From the NCBI RefSeq assembly GCF_024362805.1, contig NZ_CP093299.1, positions 3,504,001 through 3,568,000 on the forward strand: a DNA stretch of 64,000 bases. Direction: 5' to 3'. The notes beneath the pieces are model-generated. The model was not told the origin of the DNA and ran no database searches. It saw nothing but the letters and a program-made list of their open reading frames with translations. The translations under genes were made by a program, and so were the position numbers. Origin of the DNA: Salipaludibacillus sp. LMS25. GTDB lineage: Bacteria > Bacillota > Bacilli > Bacillales > Salisediminibacteriaceae. Positions 26,114 through 36,338 of this stretch are shown piece by piece (position 1 is the first letter of the stretch; the number at the start of each line of letters is the position of its first letter).

Positions 26114-26159
26114 CCTCTCTGTCAGTGTAAGGGTCTCGTCCCTTACACTGACAGAGAGG
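26114..26159 (+). repeat. Perfect 20-bp stem hairpin after orfB
   Basis: Arms 26114-26133 and 26140-26159 are exact reverse complements (CCTCTCTGTCAG... ) with a 6-base loop TCTCGT. No T-run follows on the plus strand, so it is not a classical terminator. It lies inside the IS3 element and may insulate or stabilise its mRNA. Confidence 0.88.
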
Positions 26160-26392
26160 ACAGCAAGCAGAGCGGGGTAGGGAACAAACACATCTCCCTA
26201 TTCTTTGTGTCCATTTTCTTGACATAATATCATAGCTTTATATAAATCACGTCGTTATAAAGTGGCACACACTTAATTTAAAGGATTAACAGTCTGTATT
26301 CATTCAATGAAATTTCAGTACAACCACCTGTTAACAATCTTTTTTTCTTCGATTTTTTTCTGTACAATAAGAGGTGGAAGGGATCGGAAATT

Positions 26393-26544
26393 TTTATCCC
26401 ACTCTTAAGGGTCAGTAAAACCCCCACCTCAAAACTTAAGAAAAAGTTGAGGTGGGGGATAAACAGCCCCTAAATGTCCCATAAGTTAAACGAACAATCA
26501 GTGGGGATGAAGGAAAACTCCCACTGATTGAAGCTTAGCTTTAT
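26393..26544 (+). repeat. Two-hairpin dispersed repeat, copy E
   Basis: From TTTATCCCACTCTTAAGGG to GATTGAAGCTTAGCTTTAT. Hairpin 1 has a shorter loop (AAGAAAAAGTT) than other copies; hairpin 2 is TCAGTGGGG/CTCCCACTGA. It is close in sequence to copy D, 1.5 kb away. Confidence 0.93.
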
Positions 26545-26670
26545 CACAGATAACCGTCAGAAAAACTCCGGCCTGAAAATAGAGAGGAGAGATAAATCTA
26601 AATATCTAGGAGATAATGGATGCTTATGTCCTGATTCACTCAACTCCCACTGATTGAAGGGACGTTTTAT
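26545..26670 (+). repeat. Dispersed repeat, variant copy adjacent to copy E
   Basis: Starts CACAGATAACCGTC, includes GGATGCTTATGTCCTGATTC and ends CCCACTGATTGAAGGGACGTTTTAT. It shares its middle with the 56706-56851 element and its 3' end with copy B. Joined directly to copy E it may be a composite or a second insertion. Confidence 0.65.
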
Positions 26671-26881
26671 GAGGAAAGGGGTAGTGGGTTTTCATATAAA
26701 TAGAGCAGGCAAACCTTTTACAACCTGAAAAAGATATCTAAAAACCATGTTGAGTAGAACACTTTTTTACGAAAAAGAGCAGACTACTGAAGATGAAAAA
26801 GAAAGCGCTTATATAAATAGTGTAGCTAGAAAAGGACTTATAGAAAATTGAAGAAGGATTGTATAAAAGGAGATGGAGACG

Positions 26882-27901
26882 ATGAAACAGAAAGTGGCTA
26901 CGTTTGAAAATGAAGAGATATTAGCTTATACAATTAAAAATAAAGAAGGTATGATCTTAACAGCATTAAACTACGGGGCAGCCATAACGGAAATTTCCGT
27001 CCCTGATAAGTATGGTAAGAAAGAGAATGTCGTCGTTGCATATGATAATATAGAAGATTACGAAACGAACCCTTATTATCTAGGCGTTGTTGTCGGACGT
27101 ACAGCTGGACGGACGAAAGAAGGGGTATTGACATTTAATGGGGAGTACTATCAGCTAGCGAGAAATGACGGTAATAATCATTTGCATGGTGGCATAACAG
27201 GTCTTGCTAAGCGTGTTTGGAATGTTGAAGAAAATCCATCGTCCCTTATTTTTACATATGTAAGCGAAGATGGTGAAGATGGTTATCCTGGGAAAGTGTC
27301 ATTCAAAATAACGTATGAACTGTCTGATAATCGTGACCTTATTGTCAGTTATTATGCGGAAACAGATTCGCTGACCCCGATTAATTTAACGAACCATACG
27401 TATTTCAATTTAAGTGGAAATAAGAAAAGAGATATACAAGAACATAGCCTTCAAGTGGCAAGCTCACACGTTTATGAGTTAGATAATGAGTCAATACCGA
27501 CGGGAATCGTGTCGGTAGATGAGTTCCCAGAATTCGATTTTAGAAACAGCAAAAAAGTGAAAGAGGCGCTCGTCTCCAATCACGAGCAAATCATAAGAGT
27601 GGGGAAGGGGATTGATCATCCGTTTTTACTTGATGATCATTCAGTAAAAGAAAAAATTATATTAGCAGATCACATGTCAGGAAGACAATTATCAGTAAAA
27701 ACAACAGACCCTGCAGTGGTGATATATTCAGGGAATCAAATTGAATCTACACCTTTATTAAATGGCGGAACTGCAAGTAAATATGATGGGATATGTCTTG
27801 AAACACAGATGCCACCAAACGAAACAGAGCGCTATTTAATAAATAAAGGTGATATCTATCAAAAGCAAACAATCTTCTCTTTCAAGATGCTTCAAGACTG
27901 A
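26882..27901 (+). CDS. galM: Aldose 1-epimerase (mutarotase)
   Basis: 339 residues from the ATG at 26882, 9 bases after AAAAGGAG (an ATG at 26873 overlaps that site). The enzyme interconverts alpha and beta anomers of galactose/glucose. Visible landmarks are NNHLHGG (substrate-binding His region), LTNHTYFNLSG with the catalytic His, IDHPFLL, and the catalytic Glu in GICLETQMPPN near the end. Galactose mutarotases have about this length. It precedes glpP by 70 bases but without obvious functional link. Confidence 0.92.
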   Translation: MKQKVATFENEEILAYTIKNKEGMILTALNYGAAITEISVPDKYGKKENVVVAYDNIEDYETNPYYLGVVVGRTAGRTKEGVLTFNGEYYQLARNDGNNHLHGGITGLAKRVWNVEENPSSLIFTYVSEDGEDGYPGKVSFKITYELSDNRDLIVSYYAETDSLTPINLTNHTYFNLSGNKKRDIQEHSLQVASSHVYELDNESIPTGIVSVDEFPEFDFRNSKKVKEALVSNHEQIIRVGKGIDHPFLLDDHSVKEKIILADHMSGRQLSVKTTDPAVVIYSGNQIESTPLLNGGTASKYDGICLETQMPPNETERYLINKGDIYQKQTIFSFKMLQD

Positions 27902-27971
27902 TCTAGTTATCTTTTCTTATTCATTTTGCTAGAATGAATGTCAGAAAAGTGAGTGAAAATAAGGAGGGGAA

Positions 27972-28529
27972 ATGGTGAATTTGTTAAACGCCACTATATT
28001 ACCAGCCATCCGTGATTTGAAAGATTTAGACAAAGTCGTTCAAACTCACTTTGAATACATTGTCTTATTAAATACTCATATAGGGCAGTTAAAAAGTTTA
28101 GTCAAGATGTTGCATGATCACGACAAAAAAGTATTACTGCATGCGGATCTCGTTCAAGGACTTAAAAATGATGAATATGCCGCCCAATTTTTATGCAGAG
28201 ATATTAGGCCAGAGGGACTCGTGTCTACGAGGAAAAGTGTTTTATTAACAGCGAAAAAAGCAAAGTTACTCACTGTCCAACGCTTATTCCTTTTAGATTC
28301 TCTCGCTTTAGAATCAAGCTATAATATGGTTGACACGATACAACCAGATTGTATCGAAGTCTTACCAGGAATCATGCCCCATATTATAAAAGAAATTTAT
28401 GAAAAAACAAACACACCCGTTATTGCCGGGGGGTTAATCAGAACAGAAGAAGAGGTGAAAGCAGCAATTCAGGCTGGTGCCGCAGCTGTTACAACCTCGA
28501 AAAAAACGCTGTGGGATGCCACTATTTAA
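27972..28529 (+). CDS. glpP: Glycerol uptake operon antiterminator GlpP
   Basis: 185 residues, GlpP family. The protein, activated by glycerol-3-phosphate, binds leader RNA of glpFK and glpD and prevents termination. Landmarks: LLNATILPAIRD at the N-terminus, VLLHADLVQGL, GLVSTRKSVL, PDCIEVLPGIMPHI and TPVIAGGLIRTEEEV (a TIM-barrel phosphate-binding loop). The ATG follows AAGGAGGGGAA. Both expected target leaders are present downstream, before glpF and before glpD. Confidence 0.95.
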   Translation: MVNLLNATILPAIRDLKDLDKVVQTHFEYIVLLNTHIGQLKSLVKMLHDHDKKVLLHADLVQGLKNDEYAAQFLCRDIRPEGLVSTRKSVLLTAKKAKLLTVQRLFLLDSLALESSYNMVDTIQPDCIEVLPGIMPHIIKEIYEKTNTPVIAGGLIRTEEEVKAAIQAGAAAVTTSKKTLWDATI

Positions 28530-28566
28530 ACAAAGATAATTAAATATAGTAATTATGTTCGGAATG

Positions 28567-28595
28567 TTGACAACGCTTTCATAGTTTGGTTAAAT
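28567..28595 (+). promoter_or_regulatory. glpF promoter with overlapping cre box
   Basis: TTGACA (28567-28572), 17-base spacer and TTAAAT (28590-28595) form a sigma-A promoter. TGACAACGCTTTCA (28568-28581) fits the CcpA cre consensus with one mismatch and covers the -35 box, so repression by glucose through CcpA is likely. Confidence 0.7.
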
Positions 28596-28633
28596 AGGAA
28601 GCAAGTTAATATTCTTTTCGATGGAGACACTGG

Positions 28634-28695
28634 AGACCAACGGAAATTAGCTTAGCACACCTAAAAGGCTAAGGATAATTCTGTTGGTCTTTTTT
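28634..28695 (+). terminator. GlpP-controlled leader terminator of glpFK
   Basis: AGACCAACGGAA pairs with TTCTGTTGGTCT, with TTAGC/GCTAA inside, then six T. About 95 bases separate it from glpF. The upstream GGAGACACTGGAGACC part overlaps the stem and is the likely GlpP-bound antiterminator. Confidence 0.85.
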
Positions 28696-28788
28696 CGTTA
28701 AGAATTGTTAACATATTTTTTCCGCTAAATGGGTACAGAAAACTATTACTTCCTGTACCTCTAATTTAAACTAAGGGGGAATAAAGGC

Positions 28789-29634
28789 ATGTCACCATTT
28801 TTAGGAGAAATATTTGGCACGATGATACTGATTATCTTCGGTGCAGGGGTCGTGGCAGGGGTTGTGTTAAAGGGAACAAAAGCGGAGAATGGCGGTTGGA
28901 TTGTCATTACAATGGCTTGGGGGCTAGGTGTTGCGTTAGGGGTATACGCGGTAGGCGAAATTAGCGGCGCCCACTTAAATCCAGCTGTTACAATCGGATT
29001 TGCTTTAATTGGAGAATTTCCATGGGCAGATGTACCATCATATATTACAGCTCAATTGATTGGTGCTTTTATAGGAGCGACCTTAATAGTGTGTCACTAT
29101 TACGCTCACTTTAAAAAGACAGAAGAAACGGGGGTAAAATTAGCTGTATTTAGTACAGATCCAGCGATCAAACATACGCCGTCAAATTATTTTAGTGAAG
29201 TGCTCGGTACATTTGTACTCGTCATTGGTTTACTTTTTATTGGGGCAAATGAATTTACTGAAGGGCTTAATCCTTTAATTGTGGGGTTTTTAATTATTGC
29301 AATTGGTCTCTCTCTTGGGGGAACCACAGGGTATGCTATTAACCCTGCCCGAGATTTAGGGCCGAGAATTGCTCACGCCGTTTTACCTATTCCGGGAAAA
29401 GGTGGTTCTAATTGGGGATATGCCTGGATACCAATTGCCGGTCCAGTTATAGGAGGTGGATTAGGAGCATTATTGTATGCAGCGTTGTTTGAAGGGGTTA
29501 TCTATAGTGCGCTTTGGATATTTATCGGGTTATTTTTCGTATTTTTATTAATCGCTTTCCAATTGCACAAAAAAGACATACGTTTGCATAAAAATAGAAA
29601 GGTTTATCATAATCCGAAAGAAAAACAAGCTTAG
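28789..29634 (+). CDS. glpF: Glycerol uptake facilitator
   Basis: 281 residues of the aquaglyceroporin family, six membrane helices. Both pore motifs are present: SGAHLNPAVT near residue 60 and YAINPARDLGPR near residue 185; Arg after the second NPA and the long loop GKGGSNWGYAW are typical of glycerol facilitators. The C-terminus is basic and cytoplasmic. It lies 12 bases before glpK, with AAGGGGGAAT as its ribosome binding site. Confidence 0.95.
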   Translation: MSPFLGEIFGTMILIIFGAGVVAGVVLKGTKAENGGWIVITMAWGLGVALGVYAVGEISGAHLNPAVTIGFALIGEFPWADVPSYITAQLIGAFIGATLIVCHYYAHFKKTEETGVKLAVFSTDPAIKHTPSNYFSEVLGTFVLVIGLLFIGANEFTEGLNPLIVGFLIIAIGLSLGGTTGYAINPARDLGPRIAHAVLPIPGKGGSNWGYAWIPIAGPVIGGGLGALLYAALFEGVIYSALWIFIGLFFVFLLIAFQLHKKDIRLHKNRKVYHNPKEKQA

Positions 29635-31143
<1,509 letters not shown>

Positions 31144-31229
31144 ATATAATGTGGTCTCGATGAATACAACCAATGATGATATATGTTATAATGGTCATAA
31201 GTTAATCGTAAAGGTCCGGAGATAAGGAG

Positions 31230-31281
31230 AGACCACAGCACTTGAACATGTAAGGCGTGTTCAAGTTGTTGTGGTCTTTTT
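31230..31281 (+). terminator. GlpP-controlled leader terminator of glpD
   Basis: AGACCACAGCACTTGAACA pairs with TGTTCAAGTTGTTGTGGTCT (one bulge) and is followed by TTTTT. The preceding GGTCCGGAGATAAGGAGAGACC is the expected antiterminator-binding part. It sits 39 bases before glpD. Confidence 0.87.
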
Positions 31282-31320
31282 GTCTATTTTGGCCACTGAA
31301 GTTTGAAAGGATGATGTGTG

Positions 31321-32988
31321 ATGGTGAAACCTTTTTCTGCCGTACAAAGAGAGACTTATTTACAACAAATGAATGGTGATTCTGAACTAGATATTTTAGT
31401 GATTGGCGGAGGAATTACAGGTGCAGGTATTGCACTTGATGCAACGACAAGGGGATTATCAATAGGGTTAGTTGACATGCAAGATTTTGCAGCTGGTACT
31501 TCCAGCCGCTCTACTAAACTTGTTCATGGGGGTTTAAGATATTTAAAACAGTTAGATTTTAAAATTGTAGCAGAGGTTGGGAAAGAACGGGCGATCGTTT
31601 ATGAAAATGCCCCCCATGTGACGAATCCTGAATGGATGCTCCTTCCGATTATTAAAGGAGGTACCTATGGTAGATTAGCCTCTTCTGTCGGCTTAAAAGT
31701 TTACGATTTTCTAGCGGGTGTCAAACGAAAAGAACGCCGAAATATGCTTAATAAGCAGGAAACAATTGAAAAAGAACCTTTATTGAAGAGAGATACCTTA
31801 AAAGGTAGCGGTATTTATGTGGAGTATAAGACGGATGATGCCCGTCTTACACTCGAAATATTAAAAGAAGCTGTTCATCGAGGAACGACGGCAGTTAACT
31901 ATGCTAAAGCTGAAACGCTTATTTACAACAATGGAAAGGTAGCAGGAGTAAAAGTGAAAGATTTAGTAAGTGGTAAAACATATAATATACGAGCTAAAAA
32001 AGTAATTAATGCAGCAGGGCCTTGGGTGGATGACTTACGAGAAAAAGACAACTCCAAAAAGGGAAAATACCTTCATTTAACTAAAGGTGTTCATATTGTG
32101 ATCGATCAGTCCCGTTTTCCTCTAAAGCAAGCTGTTTACTTCGATACAAAAGACGATGGTCGTATGGTATTTGCTATACCGAGAGACGGGAAAACATACG
32201 TTGGAACGACAGACACACATTATACAGAAGACATAGAGTCACCACGTATGACAGAGCATGATTTGACTTATTTAATTAACGCGACAAATTATATGTTTCC
32301 TACTGTTCAACTTAAGCGAGAAGATGTGGAATCTAGTTGGGCAGGATTGAGACCGCTTATTCATGAAGAAGGTAAAAGTGCTTCTGAAATCTCACGAAAA
32401 GATGAAATCTTTGAATCTCAATCAGGACTCTTATCGATCGCTGGGGGAAAACTAACAGGTTATCGAAAAATGGCAGAACGTATCGTCGATATTGCAGCCA
32501 ATGAATTAGGCATTAAAGGAAAAAGTGCAACTGAGAAAATAGTTCTTTCTGGTGGAGATGTCGGTGGCGCAGATAACTTAACTAGCTTCATAGAGACGTG
32601 GACAGCCAAAGGAAAAGCAGTTGGGTTAAGTGAGAAAGAAGCTAAAAGATTAGCTAGTTTGTACGGATCAAACGTTAAAAGATTACTAGAAATTATTAAA
32701 ACATCCGGGAGTGAAAGTAAGCACTATCGTTTACCAGAAAGTGTATTTGCCTCGCTCATCTATGGAATCGAAGAAGAAATGGTCGTTTCTCCAATCGATT
32801 TCTTTAATAGACGGACAAGTGACGTGATTTTCGATATAGACGCCGTACACCGTCATAAAGAAGGAGTGATTAAGTATATGAAAGATCGTTTTCATTGGAG
32901 CATCGAAGAAAAGGAATATCATGAACAAATACTGGATGAAGAATTATACTATGCCACACATCCTATTGAAACCCGAGATAAAAACTAA
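31321..32988 (+). CDS. glpD: Aerobic glycerol-3-phosphate dehydrogenase
   Basis: 555 residues, FAD-dependent, oxidising glycerol-3-phosphate to DHAP at the membrane and feeding electrons to quinone. Visible features: dinucleotide-binding DILVIGGGITGAGIALDATTRG, SSRSTKLVHGGLRYL, KGVHIVI, YVGTTDTHYTEDI and LLSIAGGKLTGYRKMAERI; the C-terminal DAO_C part follows. The ATG at 31321 is preferred over the GTG three bases earlier because of AAAGGATG spacing. It has its own GlpP leader. Confidence 0.95.
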   Translation: MVKPFSAVQRETYLQQMNGDSELDILVIGGGITGAGIALDATTRGLSIGLVDMQDFAAGTSSRSTKLVHGGLRYLKQLDFKIVAEVGKERAIVYENAPHVTNPEWMLLPIIKGGTYGRLASSVGLKVYDFLAGVKRKERRNMLNKQETIEKEPLLKRDTLKGSGIYVEYKTDDARLTLEILKEAVHRGTTAVNYAKAETLIYNNGKVAGVKVKDLVSGKTYNIRAKKVINAAGPWVDDLREKDNSKKGKYLHLTKGVHIVIDQSRFPLKQAVYFDTKDDGRMVFAIPRDGKTYVGTTDTHYTEDIESPRMTEHDLTYLINATNYMFPTVQLKREDVESSWAGLRPLIHEEGKSASEISRKDEIFESQSGLLSIAGGKLTGYRKMAERIVDIAANELGIKGKSATEKIVLSGGDVGGADNLTSFIETWTAKGKAVGLSEKEAKRLASLYGSNVKRLLEIIKTSGSESKHYRLPESVFASLIYGIEEEMVVSPIDFFNRRTSDVIFDIDAVHRHKEGVIKYMKDRFHWSIEEKEYHEQILDEELYYATHPIETRDKN

Positions 32989-33069
32989 CAAATTTCTCTT
33001 TACTAAAGGCATGAAAATGCGTATAACTATACGTAGAAGTAGTGCCTTTAGCAAAGAGGAGGAAATAAC

Positions 33070-34803
33070 ATGAATTGGAAGAAGCAGTACGAACGCTGGC
33101 AAAAAAAACAAAATTTGGACAAAGCACTAAAAGATGATTTGTTGGCACTAGCCGATTGTGAGACAGATTTAGAAGATTGTTTTTACAAAAACTTGGAGTT
33201 TGGAACAGGTGGTATGCGTGGTGAGATCGGCCCTGGTACAAATCGTATGAACATCTATACGGTTCGTAAAGGCGCACAAGGGCTTGCTCAGTATATAAAG
33301 GAAGCAGGATCTGAGGCGGCAAAGAAAGGTGTTGTGATTGCTTATGACAATCGTCGCATGTCTAAAGAGTTTGCACTTGAAGCGGCATGCACGTTAGGAG
33401 CTAATGGGGTTAAATCATATGTTTTTAAAGCGTTAAGACCGACTCCAGAACTTTCATTTGCTGTACGAGAATTAGACTGCCATTCAGGTATTATGATTAC
33501 TGCAAGCCATAATCCCCCAGAATATAATGGGTTTAAGGTGTATGGTGAAGATGGAGGACAACTCGTACCAGAAGATGCAGACCGTTTAATTACTATGGTA
33601 AATGCTGTTGAGGATGAACTGGAGGTTGTAACAGCTGAGGCCACACAGTTAGAACGAGATGGTTTACTTGAATGGATACTTGAAGAATTAGATGACGCTT
33701 ACCTTAAACAAATGAGTAAAGTTGTGATGGACCAGGCATTGATTGATGAGATGGGGAATGATATCACAATTGTTTTCACACCGCTTCATGGAACCGCTTA
33801 TTTTCCGATGACTGAAGCTCTCAAACAGGCAGGATTTTCTAATGTTCACGTTGTTAGTGAGCAGGCAGAGCCAGATACTGAATTTTCAACAGTGCGCTCG
33901 CCTAATCCAGAAGAGCGTGATGCTTTCGAATTAGCTATGAAGCTAGGGAAAGAGAAAAATGCAGATGTACTTATTGCAACAGATCCAGATGCCGACCGAA
34001 TTGGGTTGGCTGTTAAGAGGGAAGAGGGAGACTACCAAGTTTTATCTGGTAATCAAACCGGTGCACTGTTACTTGATTATTTGTTAAAAAAGAAACAAGA
34101 AATGAATACAGTGCCAAGTAATGGGGTCGTTATTAAAACGATTGTCACATCAGAACTCGGTAGAGCAATTGCGGACAGCTATAATTTGAAAACGCTTGAT
34201 GTTTTAACAGGGTTTAAATTTATAGGAGAAAAAATTAGACAATTTGAACATTCTGATAAGGCGACCTTTCTATTCGGCTATGAAGAAAGCTTCGGCTATT
34301 TAATTGAACCATTTGCAAGGGATAAAGATGCGATCCAACCAGGCCTTTTAGCCGCCGAAATGTGTGCTTATTATAAAAAACAAAATATGACACTTTATGA
34401 TGGTTTAGTTAACATTTTTGAAAAATACGGTTATTATGTCGAAGACCTTGCATCGTTTGTTTTTAAAGGAAAAGAAGGGGCAGAAAAAATTGACCGTATT
34501 ATGACAACTTTCCGTTCGGATATTTCAGATGGCAACGTATCTGATGAAGTAGTTAGCATTGAAGATTATAAAACTGGAATAAAGCATTTAATTGCCAGTA
34601 AGCAAAAAGAAGAAATCGACTTGCCAACATCTAATGTTCTTAAGGTTAGTCTAAAAGACGGTTCATGGTATTGTTTGAGACCTTCAGGCACTGAACCAAA
34701 GATCAAATGTTATTTTGGAGTAAAGGAAAGGTCCTTTGAGCGTGCGGTAGAACGATTAGAAGCAATTAAGAGTGACGTATTACAGAAAGTCCAATCGTTA
34801 TAA
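33070..34803 (+). CDS. pgcA: Alpha-phosphoglucomutase / phospho-sugar mutase
   Basis: 577 residues of the alpha-D-phosphohexomutase family. The phospho-serine loop ITASHNPPEYNGFKVYG, metal loop ATDPDADRIGLA, sugar loop GYEESFGYLI and the phosphate loop RPSGTEPKIKCYF are all present in order. In Bacillus PgcA makes glucose-1-phosphate for UDP-glucose and teichoic acid/lipid anchors. AAAGAGGAGGAAATAAC precedes the ATG. It is closed by a terminator. Confidence 0.94.
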   Translation: MNWKKQYERWQKKQNLDKALKDDLLALADCETDLEDCFYKNLEFGTGGMRGEIGPGTNRMNIYTVRKGAQGLAQYIKEAGSEAAKKGVVIAYDNRRMSKEFALEAACTLGANGVKSYVFKALRPTPELSFAVRELDCHSGIMITASHNPPEYNGFKVYGEDGGQLVPEDADRLITMVNAVEDELEVVTAEATQLERDGLLEWILEELDDAYLKQMSKVVMDQALIDEMGNDITIVFTPLHGTAYFPMTEALKQAGFSNVHVVSEQAEPDTEFSTVRSPNPEERDAFELAMKLGKEKNADVLIATDPDADRIGLAVKREEGDYQVLSGNQTGALLLDYLLKKKQEMNTVPSNGVVIKTIVTSELGRAIADSYNLKTLDVLTGFKFIGEKIRQFEHSDKATFLFGYEESFGYLIEPFARDKDAIQPGLLAAEMCAYYKKQNMTLYDGLVNIFEKYGYYVEDLASFVFKGKEGAEKIDRIMTTFRSDISDGNVSDEVVSIEDYKTGIKHLIASKQKEEIDLPTSNVLKVSLKDGSWYCLRPSGTEPKIKCYFGVKERSFERAVERLEAIKSDVLQKVQSL

Positions 34804-34812
34804 TCATGACTT

Positions 34813-34852
34813 AAAATAAACAGAGGTCACTCACGACTTCTGTTTATTTTTG
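34813..34852 (+). terminator. Terminator of pgcA
   Basis: AAATAAACAGA / TCTGTTTATTT stem with T-rich tail. Confidence 0.87.
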
Positions 34853-35134
34853 CGGAAATAGCCAAAAATAATCAGTTTATTTCAAAAGTTATTTGATAAA
34901 ATGTATGTTAATAAGATGTTTTTAGTGAGTATTTTGTATATTTGTCATAAAACTTACGAAATTCGACGTTTTTACATGGAAATGATGTGGGAGTCTGTGG
35001 TAAGATTACGATTACAGTAATACTAAAATCTAGTTTGGCATTTACTTAATTTAACATCCATCGCGGTTAAGTCACAAAGACCTGAATGAAAAGACTATAA
35101 ATATACTTGTAATTAATGTGAGGCGAATAGACAA

Positions 35135-35317
35135 ATGGGTTTTGAACAGTCATTAAAAGCACAAATGGAAGTCAAACGAGAATTAATGATCGTATCTGCG
35201 AATAAATATGGCTTTACTTCCACTGAAGCGCTTCGGTATAGTCAAGAGCTTGACCAACTGATGAATATTTATCGAAAAGTAACTGAAGGTAAAAACACCC
35301 CTGTTTGTATAGACTGA
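35135..35317 (+). CDS. Spo0E-like aspartyl-phosphate phosphatase
   Basis: 60 residues with the Spo0E family signature SQELDQLMNIY (residues about 40-50) after a first helix (EVKRELMIVSANKYGFTSTEALRY). Such proteins dephosphorylate Spo0A-P and tune entry into sporulation or biofilm formation. The ribosome binding site before the ATG at 35135 is weak (GTGAGGCG); the ATG at 35165 is an alternative start. It is followed by a strong hairpin terminator. Confidence 0.85.
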   Translation: MGFEQSLKAQMEVKRELMIVSANKYGFTSTEALRYSQELDQLMNIYRKVTEGKNTPVCID

Positions 35318-35341
35318 TCTAGACAGTAATAGAACACCTTC

Positions 35342-35393
35342 CTAGACTAGCCATATCACCAAACTCTATTGGTGTGATAGTAGCCTAGTTTTA
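35342..35393 (+). terminator. Terminator after the Spo0E-like gene
   Basis: CTAGACTAGCCATATCACC pairs with GGTGTGATAGTAGCCTAG with small bulges, followed by TTTTATT. Confidence 0.8.
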
Positions 35394-35399
35394 TTAGAT

Positions 35400-35880
35400 G
35401 CGCTTTTCGTTATAAGACGTCATAAAAGGATCTACACGATCCTTTACTTCTTCTAAAGACAAAGAAGTGAATTTACATACTGAAATTCTTCTGATTTCAG
35501 GTTCGAATGGAAAGACTCAATGACTGCGTTGTCTCAACAGTTTACCCGACGTGACAGGCTACTGACTAAAATTCTTTTCTTTAATCCGATTTTGATAAGC
35601 ATAAGAAGAATAGACACTTCCTTGATCTGAATGGATGATGACTCCTTTAGGGTTTACTCGCTCTTATAGTGTTTCGCCCAACGTATCAATTACCAAAGGG
35701 ATTTGTTGATGAGGATAAAGCTTATAAGCAACGATTTGATTATTAAACAAGTCTATGATTGTTGATAAATATAAAGTGTCTGGATCATATTGAATGTAGG
35801 TAAAGCCGTTATCCACTTTTGGTTAGGTATGCTTGCGTGAAACTCCGCTGTAATAAGAATGACGTGATAGCGACAGATTC
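35400..35880 (-). pseudogene. Degenerate IS3-family orfB remnant
   Basis: Read on the minus strand the region gives transposase pieces with several stops: NQKWITAFTYIQYDPDTLYL, STIIDLFNNQIVAYKL, VIIHSDQGSVYSSYAYQNRI. The second DDE aspartate region HSDQGS is recognisable. No terminal repeats were found. It is a different, older element from the intact IS3 copy at 24855-26232. Confidence 0.75.
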
Positions 35881-35888
35881 TCCTATAT

Positions 35889-36190
35889 GTTAATTCCTAT
35901 TCACATTGTCGTGGTAATGGACGAAGATCCCCGCCAAAAACAATGGGATGGAGACTTTGCAACGGCAGTGGTTATTCAAAATTTCCAGCTCCTTGCATGG
36001 AAAGATGGACTTGGAGTCGTTTGGAAAACAAATAATTACAGCTGCCATCCAAGTTTTCGCTAGCGTATAGGGGGATTCAGCAGGAGAAAAAGTTGTTGAA
36101 ACACTACATGTAGGTTACATTAAAACGACTCCAAAAGCCAAGACGAGAACAGAAGCTGAGAAAAAACTTACCATCATTTCTGAAGCCTAA
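35889..36190 (+). pseudogene. C-terminal remnant of a nitroreductase-family gene
   Basis: Frames without a start give PIHIVVVMDEDPRQKQWDGD, AVVIQNFQLLAWKDGLGV, VWKTN, then after a stop and shift GEKVVETLHVGYIKTTPKAK ending TIISEA-stop. This matches the C-terminal half of flavin nitroreductases related to YdjA/YfkO. The N-terminal half is missing, cut off where the IS3 remnant ends, suggesting insertion followed by decay. Confidence 0.72.
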
Positions 36191-36206
36191 GTAAGAACTG
36201 ATTCTA

Positions 36207-36242
36207 GAACCATCCTCCAGTATTAGACGATGGTTCTTTCAA
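36207..36242 (+). terminator. Terminator after the nitroreductase remnant
   Basis: GAACCATC / GATGGTTC stem followed by TTTC; probably the original gene's terminator. Confidence 0.65.
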
Positions 36243-36338
36243 TTTTGAGAAATTGAGTCAGTGCTATTCAACGTAGCTCGAACTTCTTTAAAATGATAAG
36301 ATGAGATGAAATAATAAGTAGGAATGATTGATAACGTT

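Larger units (their letters stand above)
24855..26232 (+). mobile_element. IS3-family element with 3-bp target duplication
   Basis: The 1378-bp element starts TGATGTTAGTCTAAATAACG and its reversed right end starts TGATATTATGTCAAGAAAAT, imperfect inverted repeats sharing TGAT.TTA..GTC and GGACAC. TAG occurs at 24852-24854 and 26233-26235, the target duplication. It contains overlapping orfA and orfB with a slippery A_AAA_AAG. Both frames are open, so it is probably active or recently so. Confidence 0.92.

Noticed and set aside
6451..26670. Repeated sequences considered as a CRISPR array
   Set aside because: Units are about 150 bases, widely dispersed and form hairpins; there are no regular spacers or cas genes.
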